A stretch of DNA of 10,743 bases from Gordonia sp. (in: high G+C Gram-positive bacteria) (lineage in GTDB: Bacteria; Actinomycetota; Actinomycetes; Mycobacteriales; Mycobacteriaceae), in the NCBI GenBank assembly GCA_030152405.1, contig JASLJL010000066.1, forward strand, positions 1 through 10,743, given 5' to 3'. This document shows positions 1 to 7,258 of the stretch, in pieces (position 1 is the stretch's first letter; the number at the start of each line of letters is the position of its first letter). The position numbers were made by a program, and so were the translations under genes. Under the pieces are notes generated by a model. The model was not told the DNA's origin. It did not search any database and was given only the letters and a program-made list of their open reading frames with translations.

Positions 1-22
1 GAACCTCGATACTACGGAGTCA

Positions 23-64
23 TTTGAAACTTGAAATAATAATAGGCGTCAAAGTTTCAAACTT
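23..64. promoter_or_regulatory. Paired inverted-repeat operators in divergent promoter
   Basis: TTTGAAACTT (23-32) is repeated perfectly in inverted orientation as AAGTTTCAAA (52-61). Bases 52-64 (AAGTTTCAAACTT) are themselves an odd-centred perfect palindrome, and TTTGAAACTTGAA (23-35) recurs with two changes at 55-67. One copy lies in the spacer of the leftward promoter and the other at its predicted start point. That geometry suits a dimeric repressor of MarR, HxlR or TetR type. No regulator gene is visible, so the protein that binds here is unknown. Confidence 0.5.
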
Positions 65-67
65 CAA
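39..67 (-). promoter_or_regulatory. Leftward sigma70-type promoter at the window edge
   Basis: Read on the minus strand, TTGAAG (62-67) is followed after 17 bases by TATTAT (39-44). These match the -35 consensus at 4 of 6 and the -10 consensus at 5 of 6, with ideal spacing. Transcription would start near base 32 and run left out of the window, so the driven gene is not visible. A start at 22-24 on this strand is closed by a stop after three codons. The strip is far richer in A/T than anything else here. It also carries paired inverted repeats that overlap the promoter, so the missing gene may be an autoregulated transcription factor; that part is inference. Confidence 0.5.
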
Positions 68-118
68 GTATTGGTCCGGATCGTACGACGACGGCCCCGC
101 ACATGAAAGAGTGAGTCC

Positions 119-550
119 ATGACACTGACGCTCGCCACGCAGGTCGCGCTGATCTGCGCCGGATCGATCTTCTTGTGGGCGCTGGTGCTCGGTGTCTGGA
201 AGTTCGCTCAGATCATGCGGAGCCCGGACGGCGCCGCCCACGTCTATGTCGACATCGCTCACCGTGCGGCGCTCATGTACTCGTTCGCAACGGCGATGCT
301 CGGTGTCTTCGTTCAGTTCAGTGCGTGGAGCACAGCGGTGAACTTGGCCGCGTTGATCGTGGTCGTCTTCTTCTTCGTGACCGCGATCGCGTCCTACTGT
401 CTGCACGGCGCCCGTCGGGACACTCAGAATCAACTGCATCCGACGTCGCCGACGATGACCGCGTCAATGGTCGCGCTCATCGTCGGCGAGATCGGCGGCA
501 CGGCCGTGATCGTGCTCGGCTTCGTGGTCGAGCAGGCCGCTACCTGGTGA
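119..550 (+). CDS. Four-helix integral membrane protein, function unknown
   Basis: The 143-residue product is a small inner-membrane protein that I do not recognise with confidence. Hydrophobic segments lie at about 6-27, 50-70, 72-95 and 113-138. The first loop carries a polar patch with PDG (36-38), His41, Tyr43, Asp45, His48 and Arg49. A basic stretch HGARRD (96-101) follows the third helix, so that loop is probably cytoplasmic, as is the first. Size and four-helix layout recall small HabA-like or DoxX-like membrane proteins, but I see no diagnostic motif for either. The ATG at 119 is preceded by a weak ribosome site (AAAGAG, 106-111). The gene stands alone on this strand and ends 16 bases before the convergent rpf stop. 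The operators upstream suggest joint control with a divergent gene beyond the left edge. Confidence 0.75.
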   Translation: MTLTLATQVALICAGSIFLWALVLGVWKFAQIMRSPDGAAHVYVDIAHRAALMYSFATAMLGVFVQFSAWSTAVNLAALIVVVFFFVTAIASYCLHGARRDTQNQLHPTSPTMTASMVALIVGEIGGTAVIVLGFVVEQAATW

Positions 551-566
551 TCGTGACGCGAGCGGA

Positions 567-1070
<504 letters not shown>

Positions 1071-1100
1071 TTATCGATCCGTGATCTGAAACCGGCGGAA

Positions 1101-1139
1101 TGTGAGCGGTCACACGGGCCAAACGTGACAGCCGTCACC
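1101..1139. promoter_or_regulatory. Crp/GlxR-like dyads between rpf and prpE
   Basis: CGTGACAGCCGTCACC (1124-1139) fits the Crp/GlxR pattern TGTGA-N6-TCACA at 8 of 10 core bases. A second dyad, TGTGAGCGGTCACA (1101-1114), has perfect TGTGA/TCACA arms but only four bases between them, so it is not a standard Crp site. The centres are 24 bases apart. If prpE is transcribed from its own ATG, the first dyad centres near -31 and the second near -55. Crp is known to control rpfA in Mycobacterium tuberculosis and GlxR many carbon genes in Corynebacterium, so control of either neighbour by a cAMP-type regulator is reasonable but unproven. Confidence 0.4.
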
Positions 1140-1155
1140 GGCTGATCGCTACCGT
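1125..1155 (+). promoter_or_regulatory. Candidate prpE promoter for a leaderless mRNA
   Basis: TACCGT (1150-1155) has the TA...T form of a -10 box and ends seven bases before the ATG at 1163, which would place transcription start on the start codon. GTGACA (1125-1130) matches the -35 consensus at 5 of 6, but the spacer is 19 bases, somewhat long. No purine-rich ribosome site is visible before 1163, which supports a leaderless message. The -35 lies inside the Crp-like dyad, so a protein bound there would be expected to interfere with initiation. Confidence 0.35.
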
Positions 1156-1162
1156 GGCGGGC

Positions 1163-3043
1163 ATGGGTTCCTATGCAGACGCCTTCGCCCGCAGCACACA
1201 CGACGCCGACGGTTTCTGGCTCGACGCCGCGTCGGCGGTCGACTGGATCAGTCCACCCGAGCGTGCACTCGACGACACGAACCCGCCGATCTACCGGTGG
1301 TTCCCCGGCGCCACCCTCAACACGTCGGTCAACGCACTCGACCGGCACGTGGCCGCGGGCCGCGGGGATCAGGCCGCGTTGATCTGGGACTCGGCGATGA
1401 CCTCCACCGTCCGCACGTACACGTACGCGCAACTGCTCGACGAGGTCGCCGCGTTCGCGGGAGCACTCGCGGCGCATGGAGTCACCAAGGGCGACCGCGT
1501 GGTGATCTACTTGCCGATGATCCCGGAGGCCGCGATCGCGATGCTCGCCTGCGCCCGCATCGGAGCGGTTCATTCGGTGGTGTTCGGCGGATTCGCCGCA
1601 CCCGAACTCGCGACCCGAATCGACGACGCGGAGCCGGTCGCGGTCATCACGGCGTCGGGCGGGCTCGAGCCGGGCCGTGTCGTCGAGTACCTTCCGCTGG
1701 TGCACGCCGCCATCGAGCAGGCGACCTGCACACCGTCGACGGTGATCGTCAAAGACCGCGCGGAGGTTCCGGGTTCGGCGTCTGACTACGACGGGTGGCT
1801 CGACTGGGACACCGAGCGAGCGGCCGCGACGAGCGCCGACCCCGTGGAAGTGGCCGCCACCGATCCGCTGTACATCCTCTACACGTCGGGCACCACGGGT
1901 AAGCCCAAAGGCGTGGTGCGCGACAACGGCGGTCACGCCGTCGCTCTGACGTGGTCGATGCGCAACGTCTACGACATCTCGCCCGGGGACGTCTGGTGGA
2001 CCGCCTCCGACGTCGGCTGGGTGGTCGGCCACAGCTATATCGTCTACGGGCCGCTCCTCGCGGGCGCGACGACGGTGATGTACGAGGGCAAACCTGTCGG
2101 CACGCCCGACGCGGGTGCATTCTGGCGAGTGATCGAGGAGCACGGGGTCGCCGCGTTGTTCACCGCGCCGACCGCTGTCCGCGCCGTCCGGAAAGCCGAT
2201 CCGGAGGCCGCCGAACTCGCGAAGTACAACACGTCGACGCTGCGGACGCTCTTCGCGGCCGGGGAACGGCTCGATCCCGACACCTACGAGTGGGCGTCGT
2301 CGGTCCTGGGCGTGCCGGTGGTCGATCACTGGTGGCAGACCGAGACCGGCTGGGCGATCGTGGCCAACCTGCGTGGACTCGAACCGATGCCGATCAAGGC
2401 GGGCTCGCCCACGGTGCCGGTGCCAGGCTTCGACGTGCAGGTCGTCGACGCGACCGGTGAGCAGGTGGCCGCAGGCGAGGAGGGGAACATCGTCATCAAG
2501 CTGCCGCTGCCGCCGGGAACGCTCGCCGGCCTCTGGCGCGACGAGGCCAGGTTCCGGGCGTCGTACCTGAACACCTTCGACGGGTGCTACCTCACCGGCG
2601 ACTCCGGCTACATCGACGCCGACGGCTACGTGTTCGTTCTCGGCCGGTCGGACGACGTCATCAACGTCGCCGGACACCGGTTGTCGACCGGCAGCATCGA
2701 AGCTGTCGTCGCAGGCCATCCGGCGGTCGCCGAGTGTGCGGTCATCGGCATCCACGACGACCTCAAGGGGCAGCGCCCGAGCGGATACGTGGTCCTCAAG
2801 GCGGGTGTCGAGATCAACGACGACACGCTGCGCTCCGAACTGGTGCAGCGGGTGCGTGACGAGATCGGCGCCGTGGCGACGTTCCGCGACGTCACGGTCG
2901 TCGCGTCGCTCCCGAAGACGCGGTCGGGGAAGATCCTGCGCAAGACGATGCGACAGATCGTCGACGGCGACGACTACGCGGTTCCGTCGACCATCGAGGA
3001 CGCGTCGGTCCTCGACGCGTTGATCGAGCAGTTGCGGGACTGA
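1163..3043 (+). CDS. prpE: Propionyl-CoA synthetase (propionate--CoA ligase)
   Basis: PrpE activates propionate with ATP and CoA to propionyl-CoA through an acyl-adenylate, feeding the methylcitrate or methylmalonyl route. The 626-residue protein matches the usual PrpE length of about 630 and aligns along its whole length with enterobacterial PrpE. Visible landmarks are the N-terminal acetyl-CoA-synthetase cap (YADAF to NPPIYRWFPG), the P-loop YTSGTTGKPKG (240-250), DVGWVVGHSYIVYGPLL, the adenylate-binding WWQTETGW, GRSDDVINVAGHRLSTGSIE and the C-terminal PKTRSGKILRKT. Lys590 in SGK is the catalytic lysine; in this family it is the target of reversible acylation by Pat-type acyltransferases. 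PrpE has TGW where acetyl-CoA synthetase has TGG, which favours propionate, although some acetate activity is possible. An in-frame GTG at 1154 would add three residues; ATG 1163 is preferred. The gene is single, with no methylcitrate genes in view, and ends three bases from the convergent hydrolase gene. Confidence 0.93.
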   Translation: MGSYADAFARSTHDADGFWLDAASAVDWISPPERALDDTNPPIYRWFPGATLNTSVNALDRHVAAGRGDQAALIWDSAMTSTVRTYTYAQLLDEVAAFAGALAAHGVTKGDRVVIYLPMIPEAAIAMLACARIGAVHSVVFGGFAAPELATRIDDAEPVAVITASGGLEPGRVVEYLPLVHAAIEQATCTPSTVIVKDRAEVPGSASDYDGWLDWDTERAAATSADPVEVAATDPLYILYTSGTTGKPKGVVRDNGGHAVALTWSMRNVYDISPGDVWWTASDVGWVVGHSYIVYGPLLAGATTVMYEGKPVGTPDAGAFWRVIEEHGVAALFTAPTAVRAVRKADPEAAELAKYNTSTLRTLFAAGERLDPDTYEWASSVLGVPVVDHWWQTETGWAIVANLRGLEPMPIKAGSPTVPVPGFDVQVVDATGEQVAAGEEGNIVIKLPLPPGTLAGLWRDEARFRASYLNTFDGCYLTGDSGYIDADGYVFVLGRSDDVINVAGHRLSTGSIEAVVAGHPAVAECAVIGIHDDLKGQRPSGYVVLKAGVEINDDTLRSELVQRVRDEIGAVATFRDVTVVASLPKTRSGKILRKTMRQIVDGDDYAVPSTIEDASVLDALIEQLRD

Positions 3044-3046
3044 CCC

Positions 3047-4759
3047 TCACGCCTGCGGACAGCGACCGGCGGGCGTCCGTCCCTCGATGATCTCGGCCGT
3101 CCACGCGAGCAGGTCGTCGACCGCGGGCGAACCCGCGTCCACCAGGGGGACGTGCCCGAGGCCCGGGTACGTGCGGAAGTCGACGTTCGTGCCGACCGCG
3201 CACTGGTGAGCCGCGAACGACTTCTGGCCCTGCGGACTGATCAGGTCGTCGGCGTCGCCCTGTGCGAGCAGCAGCGGCATCGTGAGCTTCGCCGAGGGCG
3301 TGTTCTGAACGAGACGATCCCGCAGCGGACCGTCGTCCAGGCTTCCCCCGTAGGGGTCGGCGCCGACCAGCAGCGCCTCGATGACGGAGGCGACCACGGC
3401 GGGTTCGCTCAGGCACCGGGTCGCCATCGCGTGAAGCGGAAGTCGGGCCTGCACGTCGACGTAGTCGTCGAAATCGACGTCGTCGTACGTGCGGCTGTAC
3501 GCGTCCAGGACGTACGACCCGAAGACCGCGCCGCCGGTCATGCCCATCAGCTTGTCCGCCAGGCCGAGCAGGTCGGACGCGGGCGCCATCGCGGCGACGC
3601 CCGACACCTCGACGTCGGGTGCGTACGTCGGTGCGATGATGCCGGTCCACAAGGCGGCGTGCCCACCCTGCGAGTGACCCCAGACGACGGTCCGCGGGGA
3701 CAACCGGAGTTGCCGCATCCCGCGCGCGGCGCGCACCGAGTCGAGGACGGCGCGGGCTTCGCCCTGACCGATGAGATACGGCGTCGGCCCCTCGGTGCCG
3801 AGCCCGGTGTAGTCGGTCGCGACCATCACCGATCCCGACGCGATCACCTCCGGCAGCGCAGGGGTGGCGCCGGCGGTGAACGGATGCTCGAGCACCGACG
3901 GCGCACAACCCGGCGCGGCTCCGGTGGTCCCGTGCGCCCACGCGATCACCGGCCGCGGTCCCGGTGGCGGGTCCTTCGGTGCGACGACGATCGCGCTCGC
4001 GAGTGCGGGGACGCCGTCGTCTCGCGTGGTCGTGTACAGGATCCGCCATGCCCGCGCGTTGTCCGGGACGTCGCGGTGGAAGTCCTCGGTGCGCAGGAGA
4101 GTGCCCGGTTCAGCCGCGGGGTCGAGAGGCGCCGAGTAGAAGTCGTCCGGTTCGGGTGACGCCCGGTGGACGCCGATCGAGACGACGGCCAGCGGTATCG
4201 CGACGAGGGCGGCGACCACGGCGGTGACGAGGCGCAGCACCCGGTGTGGTCGGCCGGTGCCCTCGGCCGGCCGACGGGCGATGCGGTAGAGGCGGGTGAG
4301 GCCGAACCAGATCAGCGCGACACCGGCGACGAAGGTCGCGGCGAAGATCGTCACACCCGGCCACGCGAACGCTGTCACGGCCAGCGCGACGGCTGCGACG
4401 CCGAGCAGGGCGTCGGCGATCCGCATCACCGGGTCGCCCGTGGGGACGGCGGCGGCGAACCGAGTGGCCGCCCATGCGATGAGCCCGACGCCGCTGACCA
4501 CGGCGACCGAGACGATCGACAAGCCCTGCCACGCGAGGAGGACCACGCCGGTGGCGACCAGAGCGGACGCGCCCGCGTACCGCAGTGGTCGGACGCCTTC
4601 CACCGCGCGGGTGGCCTCGCCGACGCCTGCGACGATCAGACCGACGGCGAGCGCGGCGGCCACCAGGGGGACGGATCCGAACGGGCGCAACGCGAACAGT
4701 GCGCCGATGCCGACGGCGGCCACTCCGACGATGCCGTCCAGGACCTGTGCGCGTGTCAT
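3047..4759 (-). CDS. HdeD/DUF308 membrane domain fused to a secretory-lipase-type hydrolase
   Basis: The 570-residue protein has two parts. Residues 1-197 form seven predicted membrane helices (about 8-25, 30-47, 60-78, 82-102, 113-132, 134-155, 174-197), with the repeated HdeD/DUF308 look. Residues 205-570 are an alpha/beta hydrolase of the secretory lipase (LIP, Candida lipase A-like) family. The nucleophile is Ser363 in GHSQGG (361-366), the acid is probably Asp502 or a neighbour in GDADDLI, and His536 lies in GLGHVPL. Arginine-rich loops after helices 2, 4 and 6 put the N-terminus inside and the enzyme outside the membrane. The only four cysteines (285, 449, 520, 567) are all in the external part, which agrees. 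It is likely a surface-anchored lipase or esterase; the substrate is unknown. It starts 22 bases after the tetR stop, so it is probably the last gene of that operon. No clear ribosome site precedes its ATG. Confidence 0.85.
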   Translation of the reverse strand: MTRAQVLDGIVGVAAVGIGALFALRPFGSVPLVAAALAVGLIVAGVGEATRAVEGVRPLRYAGASALVATGVVLLAWQGLSIVSVAVVSGVGLIAWAATRFAAAVPTGDPVMRIADALLGVAAVALAVTAFAWPGVTIFAATFVAGVALIWFGLTRLYRIARRPAEGTGRPHRVLRLVTAVVAALVAIPLAVVSIGVHRASPEPDDFYSAPLDPAAEPGTLLRTEDFHRDVPDNARAWRILYTTTRDDGVPALASAIVVAPKDPPPGPRPVIAWAHGTTGAAPGCAPSVLEHPFTAGATPALPEVIASGSVMVATDYTGLGTEGPTPYLIGQGEARAVLDSVRAARGMRQLRLSPRTVVWGHSQGGHAALWTGIIAPTYAPDVEVSGVAAMAPASDLLGLADKLMGMTGGAVFGSYVLDAYSRTYDDVDFDDYVDVQARLPLHAMATRCLSEPAVVASVIEALLVGADPYGGSLDDGPLRDRLVQNTPSAKLTMPLLLAQGDADDLISPQGQKSFAAHQCAVGTNVDFRTYPGLGHVPLVDAGSPAVDDLLAWTAEIIEGRTPAGRCPQA

Positions 4760-4781
4760 GCGTCGAGCATATGGCTGACGA

Positions 4782-5405
4782 TCAGCCGAGGACTCCCGGC
4801 CGCAGCATTCGGCGCATCACGCGAATCACGTCGTCCACCGAGGTCTCCGGATTCTCGGCGTTCTCGACGATCGCCGCGTTGACCGCACCGAGGTACGCCG
4901 ACCACACCAGCGGGTCGGTGGACGCCAGTTCGAGGCCCTGGTGTGCGCCGCGATCGGAGACAGCTCCGAGCAGCGACGCCCACTGGAGACGCCGCTCACG
5001 GCGGTACGCCTCGAACGCCGGACTGACTCCGATCACTTCGACGAAACTGATCCGAATGCGCTCGGGTTCGTCGTTGTAATAGGTGACGAAGGCGATCACC
5101 CCCGCGTCGAGCACCTCGTCCAACGTCCCCTGCCGGTCCAACGCCGCGACGACGGCGTCGGACACCGTCGCCATGGTCGCGTCCTGGATCTCGTCGTAGA
5201 GCGCTCTGAGCAGGTCCTCCCGGTCGGTGAACGCCTCATAGAACTGTCTGGACGACAACGCCGCGTGCTTGCACACCGCCGGAATCGAGGTTGCGGCGAA
5301 TCCCTGCGTGCCGAAGAGCTGCAGGGCCGAGTCCAGGAATCTCGCCCGACGTTCGCGACGTCTATCGTCGACGGACTGCCCGCGATAGTTCCTGGACTCG
5401 GTCAC
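4782..5405 (-). CDS. TetR/AcrR-family transcriptional regulator
   Basis: This is a 207-residue TetR-type repressor, of usual family length. The N-terminal DNA-binding domain spans about 15-65. Its helix-turn-helix runs from TSIPAVCKHAAL (39-50) through SSRQFYEAFTDREDLL (51-66), including the typical FY..F..RE.LL pattern. The C-terminal ligand-binding and dimer domain (about 75-200) is divergent, so the inducer cannot be told; a fatty acid or acyl-CoA would suit the neighbours. The start is a GTG at 5405, nine bases after the stop of the upstream lipase gene, with only a weak GAG upstream; tight spacing suggests translational coupling. It lies between two lipase-family genes in one leftward operon. 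A perfect palindrome at 6833-6850, before the first gene, is the best candidate for its binding site and would make it autoregulatory. Confidence 0.92.
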   Translation of the reverse strand: MTESRNYRGQSVDDRRRERRARFLDSALQLFGTQGFAATSIPAVCKHAALSSRQFYEAFTDREDLLRALYDEIQDATMATVSDAVVAALDRQGTLDEVLDAGVIAFVTYYNDEPERIRISFVEVIGVSPAFEAYRRERRLQWASLLGAVSDRGAHQGLELASTDPLVWSAYLGAVNAAIVENAENPETSVDDVIRVMRRMLRPGVLG

Positions 5406-5414
5406 GCACTCAAA

Positions 5415-6812
5415 CTACTTGCCGCGACCGATCGCCGCGCCGAACAGTGCCGCGAGGTCGGAGCCGATGGTGCGGGAGAACGTGGGCCACCACTTCGAGT
5501 CGGTCGCCATCGACAGTTCGTCGCGCGTGGTGCAGCCGGGCTTTGCAGCCTTCCCGTCGAGACGATCCTTCAACCACAGGAACGCCAACGGCGCACCGGA
5601 CACCTCACCGATGATGTGTTCGGACAAGTGGTCCCGGGTGTAGGTGATCGAGGGCCCCGGAGCGGCGCAGTACTTCTTCACCAGCGTGTTCACCTGGCCG
5701 ACCGGGACGATCTCGTCGAGCTGCGAGTTCCAGATGTACATCGGCATGTCCGGGCGGGCGCGCCCCATCTTGGTGTCGGCGAGGAGCCGCTTGACGCTGG
5801 GGGCCTTGAGTCCGCCACCGGGCCAGTCGATGAGTCCGATGTTGTTCAAGAAGGGGAAGGTCATCGCCTGGTACTGCACGCAGAGCGGTCCCTTGAGATC
5901 GCGCAGACCTCTGCCGAGCGGATTCAGGCGACGGTCGAGGAACGTGTCGAAGTACTTGTACTCGCGAGCCAGGCCGAAGACGGCGCCGAGCACCAGTCCG
6001 CTGGTGGCGCCGTTCTGCGCGGTGCGGAGCAGCGAACCGAGGTCGGCGGGCACGCCGCCTTCCGCGGCGCCCACGATGTTCAGTTCGGGAGCGTACGACT
6101 GCTTCAGTTCGGCGGTGTGACCGGTCACGATGGCGCCGCCGGAGTAGCCGTACAGGCCGATCGGGGAAGCGTCGGTGATGGTCGACGGCGCGAACTGCTT
6201 AGCGGCCCGCAGGCTGTCCAACGTGATCCGCGCACCGAGCGGGCCCGCCGCATACGCGTGATTCGGTCCTTCGTGGTCGGGCAGGACGAGTGCATATCCC
6301 TGAGCGAGGAAGCCTTGCCCGACCAGAAGCTCGGCCGGCGCCACGACCTGGCCCAGCAGCGGGCTCGCGTTGAGGTGCTGAATCGCGTAGGAGGTCGAGC
6401 AGTAGCCCGCGGTCGAGTCCTCGGCGATCTGCATGGAGACCACCTTGCGGGGGCCCTTCGTGGTGCCACGAGGCTTCAAGATCGTGGTCACTGCGGGGAT
6501 CGGCCGACCGCTGGTGTCGGTGGACTTGAATGACAGTTGCCAGGCGTCGACGTTGAGCGGGGCGAGGCCGAACATCGCCGCGTTGATCCGGCGCGCGCCG
6601 AGGATCTCGCCATTCTCCGCAGCGGCGACCTCGGCCTGCGGCGGACGGTAGAAGCTCGCGTCGAGTTCCTGGGGCAACGGCACGAGTGGAGCGGGCGCCA
6701 CCTTGACCTGTCCTCGGTCGGGTGCGGCGGTCGCAGGCGCCACGAGGACCGACGCGCAGGCGAACGCTGCGATGACGGCGCATGTGACCGATGCGGTGAG
6801 TGTTCGGCGCAC
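5415..6812 (-). CDS. Secreted lipase-family (LIP) hydrolase
   Basis: The product is a 465-residue exported alpha/beta hydrolase of the secretory lipase family, expected to hydrolyse ester lipids outside the cell. Residues 1-30 are a Sec signal peptide (MRR, then a long hydrophobic core, ending ATAA before PDRG). The nucleophile is Ser224 in GYSGG (222-226). Asp366 in NSQLDEIVP is the likely acid, and His395 or His399 in DHLSEHI the likely base. Four cysteines in the mature part (138, 311, 382, 427) could form two disulfides. The GTG at 6812 is chosen because the signal peptide starts there and GGGAG (6820-6824) lies seven bases upstream. The frame stays open to 7007, but that extension would cross the candidate promoter and operator and run into brnE. 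It is the first gene of the lipase-tetR-lipase operon. It is related to, but clearly diverged from, the hydrolase encoded by the last gene. Confidence 0.88.
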   Translation of the reverse strand: MRRTLTASVTCAVIAAFACASVLVAPATAAPDRGQVKVAPAPLVPLPQELDASFYRPPQAEVAAAENGEILGARRINAAMFGLAPLNVDAWQLSFKSTDTSGRPIPAVTTILKPRGTTKGPRKVVSMQIAEDSTAGYCSTSYAIQHLNASPLLGQVVAPAELLVGQGFLAQGYALVLPDHEGPNHAYAAGPLGARITLDSLRAAKQFAPSTITDASPIGLYGYSGGAIVTGHTAELKQSYAPELNIVGAAEGGVPADLGSLLRTAQNGATSGLVLGAVFGLAREYKYFDTFLDRRLNPLGRGLRDLKGPLCVQYQAMTFPFLNNIGLIDWPGGGLKAPSVKRLLADTKMGRARPDMPMYIWNSQLDEIVPVGQVNTLVKKYCAAPGPSITYTRDHLSEHIIGEVSGAPLAFLWLKDRLDGKAAKPGCTTRDELSMATDSKWWPTFSRTIGSDLAALFGAAIGRGK

Positions 6813-6832
6813 GAGAAATCTCCCATCGACTG

Positions 6833-6850
6833 TGAAACAGTTCTGTTTCA
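6833..6850. promoter_or_regulatory. Perfect inverted repeat, probable TetR operator
   Basis: TGAAACAG and CTGTTTCA form a perfect 8+8 inverted repeat around TT. The site ends 20 bases upstream of the lipase GTG start and falls just downstream of the candidate promoter, where a bound repressor would block transcription. Size and symmetry are typical of TetR operators, and a tetR gene lies in the operon. The pairing of site and protein is inference. Confidence 0.6.
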
Positions 6851-6862
6851 GAATGTTCCGGA

Positions 6863-6891
6863 AGGGTACCCGGCTATGACGCTCGACACAA
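6863..6891 (-). promoter_or_regulatory. Candidate promoter of the lipase-tetR-lipase operon
   Basis: On the minus strand TTGTGT (6886-6891) is followed after 17 bases by TACCCT (6863-6868). Each matches its consensus at only 3 of 6, although TTG and TA...T are the most conserved positions. Transcription would start near 6856, directly before the palindrome at 6833-6850. This is the only reasonable promoter in the 122 bases between brnE and the lipase start. Confidence 0.35.
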
Positions 6892-6923
6892 GGAAGGGCC
6901 GACTGTCGGGTGGGTGACCGGAC

Positions 6924-6949
6924 AGCTCTATCGACTAGCCGACAGAGCT
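6924..6949 (-). terminator. Weak hairpin at the end of brnE
   Basis: AGCTCT (6924-6929) pairs with AGAGCT (6944-6949), and inside it TCG (6931-6933) pairs with CGA (6940-6942), leaving a six-base loop and one mismatch. It spans the brnE stop codon. There is no T-run after it, so it may slow or end brnFE transcription only weakly. Readthrough into the lipase operon cannot be excluded. Confidence 0.25.
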
Positions 6950-7258
6950 CAGCAGCACACAGGCCGCGGTGCCGGCGACGAGAGACAGGAGCAGGTTGCG
7001 CCGCCACAGGTGGACGCCGATCGTCACAGCTGCGCCGACCATCTCGGGCACTCCGTTGCGTGGGCCGCTCAGATCGATCGCCATCAGGCAGTACACGGCG
7101 AGGATCAGTACCGCGCCTGCGGGCATCGCACGCCGCAGGAATACGGTGACGGGCGCGTTCCGCATGTTGGGCGGCAGGGCGAACGGAGCGGCGCGCAGAG
7201 CCACGGTGACCGCGGCCGCGACTGCGATCGCCGCGACGATGTATCCGGTGCTAGGCAT
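6935..7258 (-). CDS. brnE: Branched-chain amino acid exporter, small subunit (AzlD family)
   Basis: BrnE is the small subunit of the BrnFE exporter, which in Corynebacterium glutamicum expels isoleucine, leucine, valine and methionine. The 107-residue product is close to the 108 residues of C. glutamicum BrnE. It has four hydrophobic segments (about 6-23, 45-62, 70-84, 88-105) and the AzlD-type LRAAPF motif at 21-26. Its ATG lies inside the end of brnF: the two genes overlap by eight bases, so translation is probably coupled and the subunits made in equal amounts. It has no transport activity alone in the known system. AzlD is the Bacillus name for the same family. Confidence 0.9.
   Translation of the reverse strand: MPSTGYIVAAIAVAAAVTVALRAAPFALPPNMRNAPVTVFLRRAMPAGAVLILAVYCLMAIDLSGPRNGVPEMVGAAVTIGVHLWRRNLLLSLVAGTAACVLLSSVG

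Noticed and set aside
4941..6533. Rightward open frame of 530 codons opposite tetR and the secreted lipase
   Set aside because: Its composition is typical of antisense frames, and it spans two well-supported genes on the other strand.
6813..7007. 65-residue N-terminal extension of the secreted lipase
   Set aside because: It would put the signal peptide in the interior and run through the candidate promoter, the operator and the end of brnE. The GTG at 6812 has a ribosome site and starts the signal peptide.
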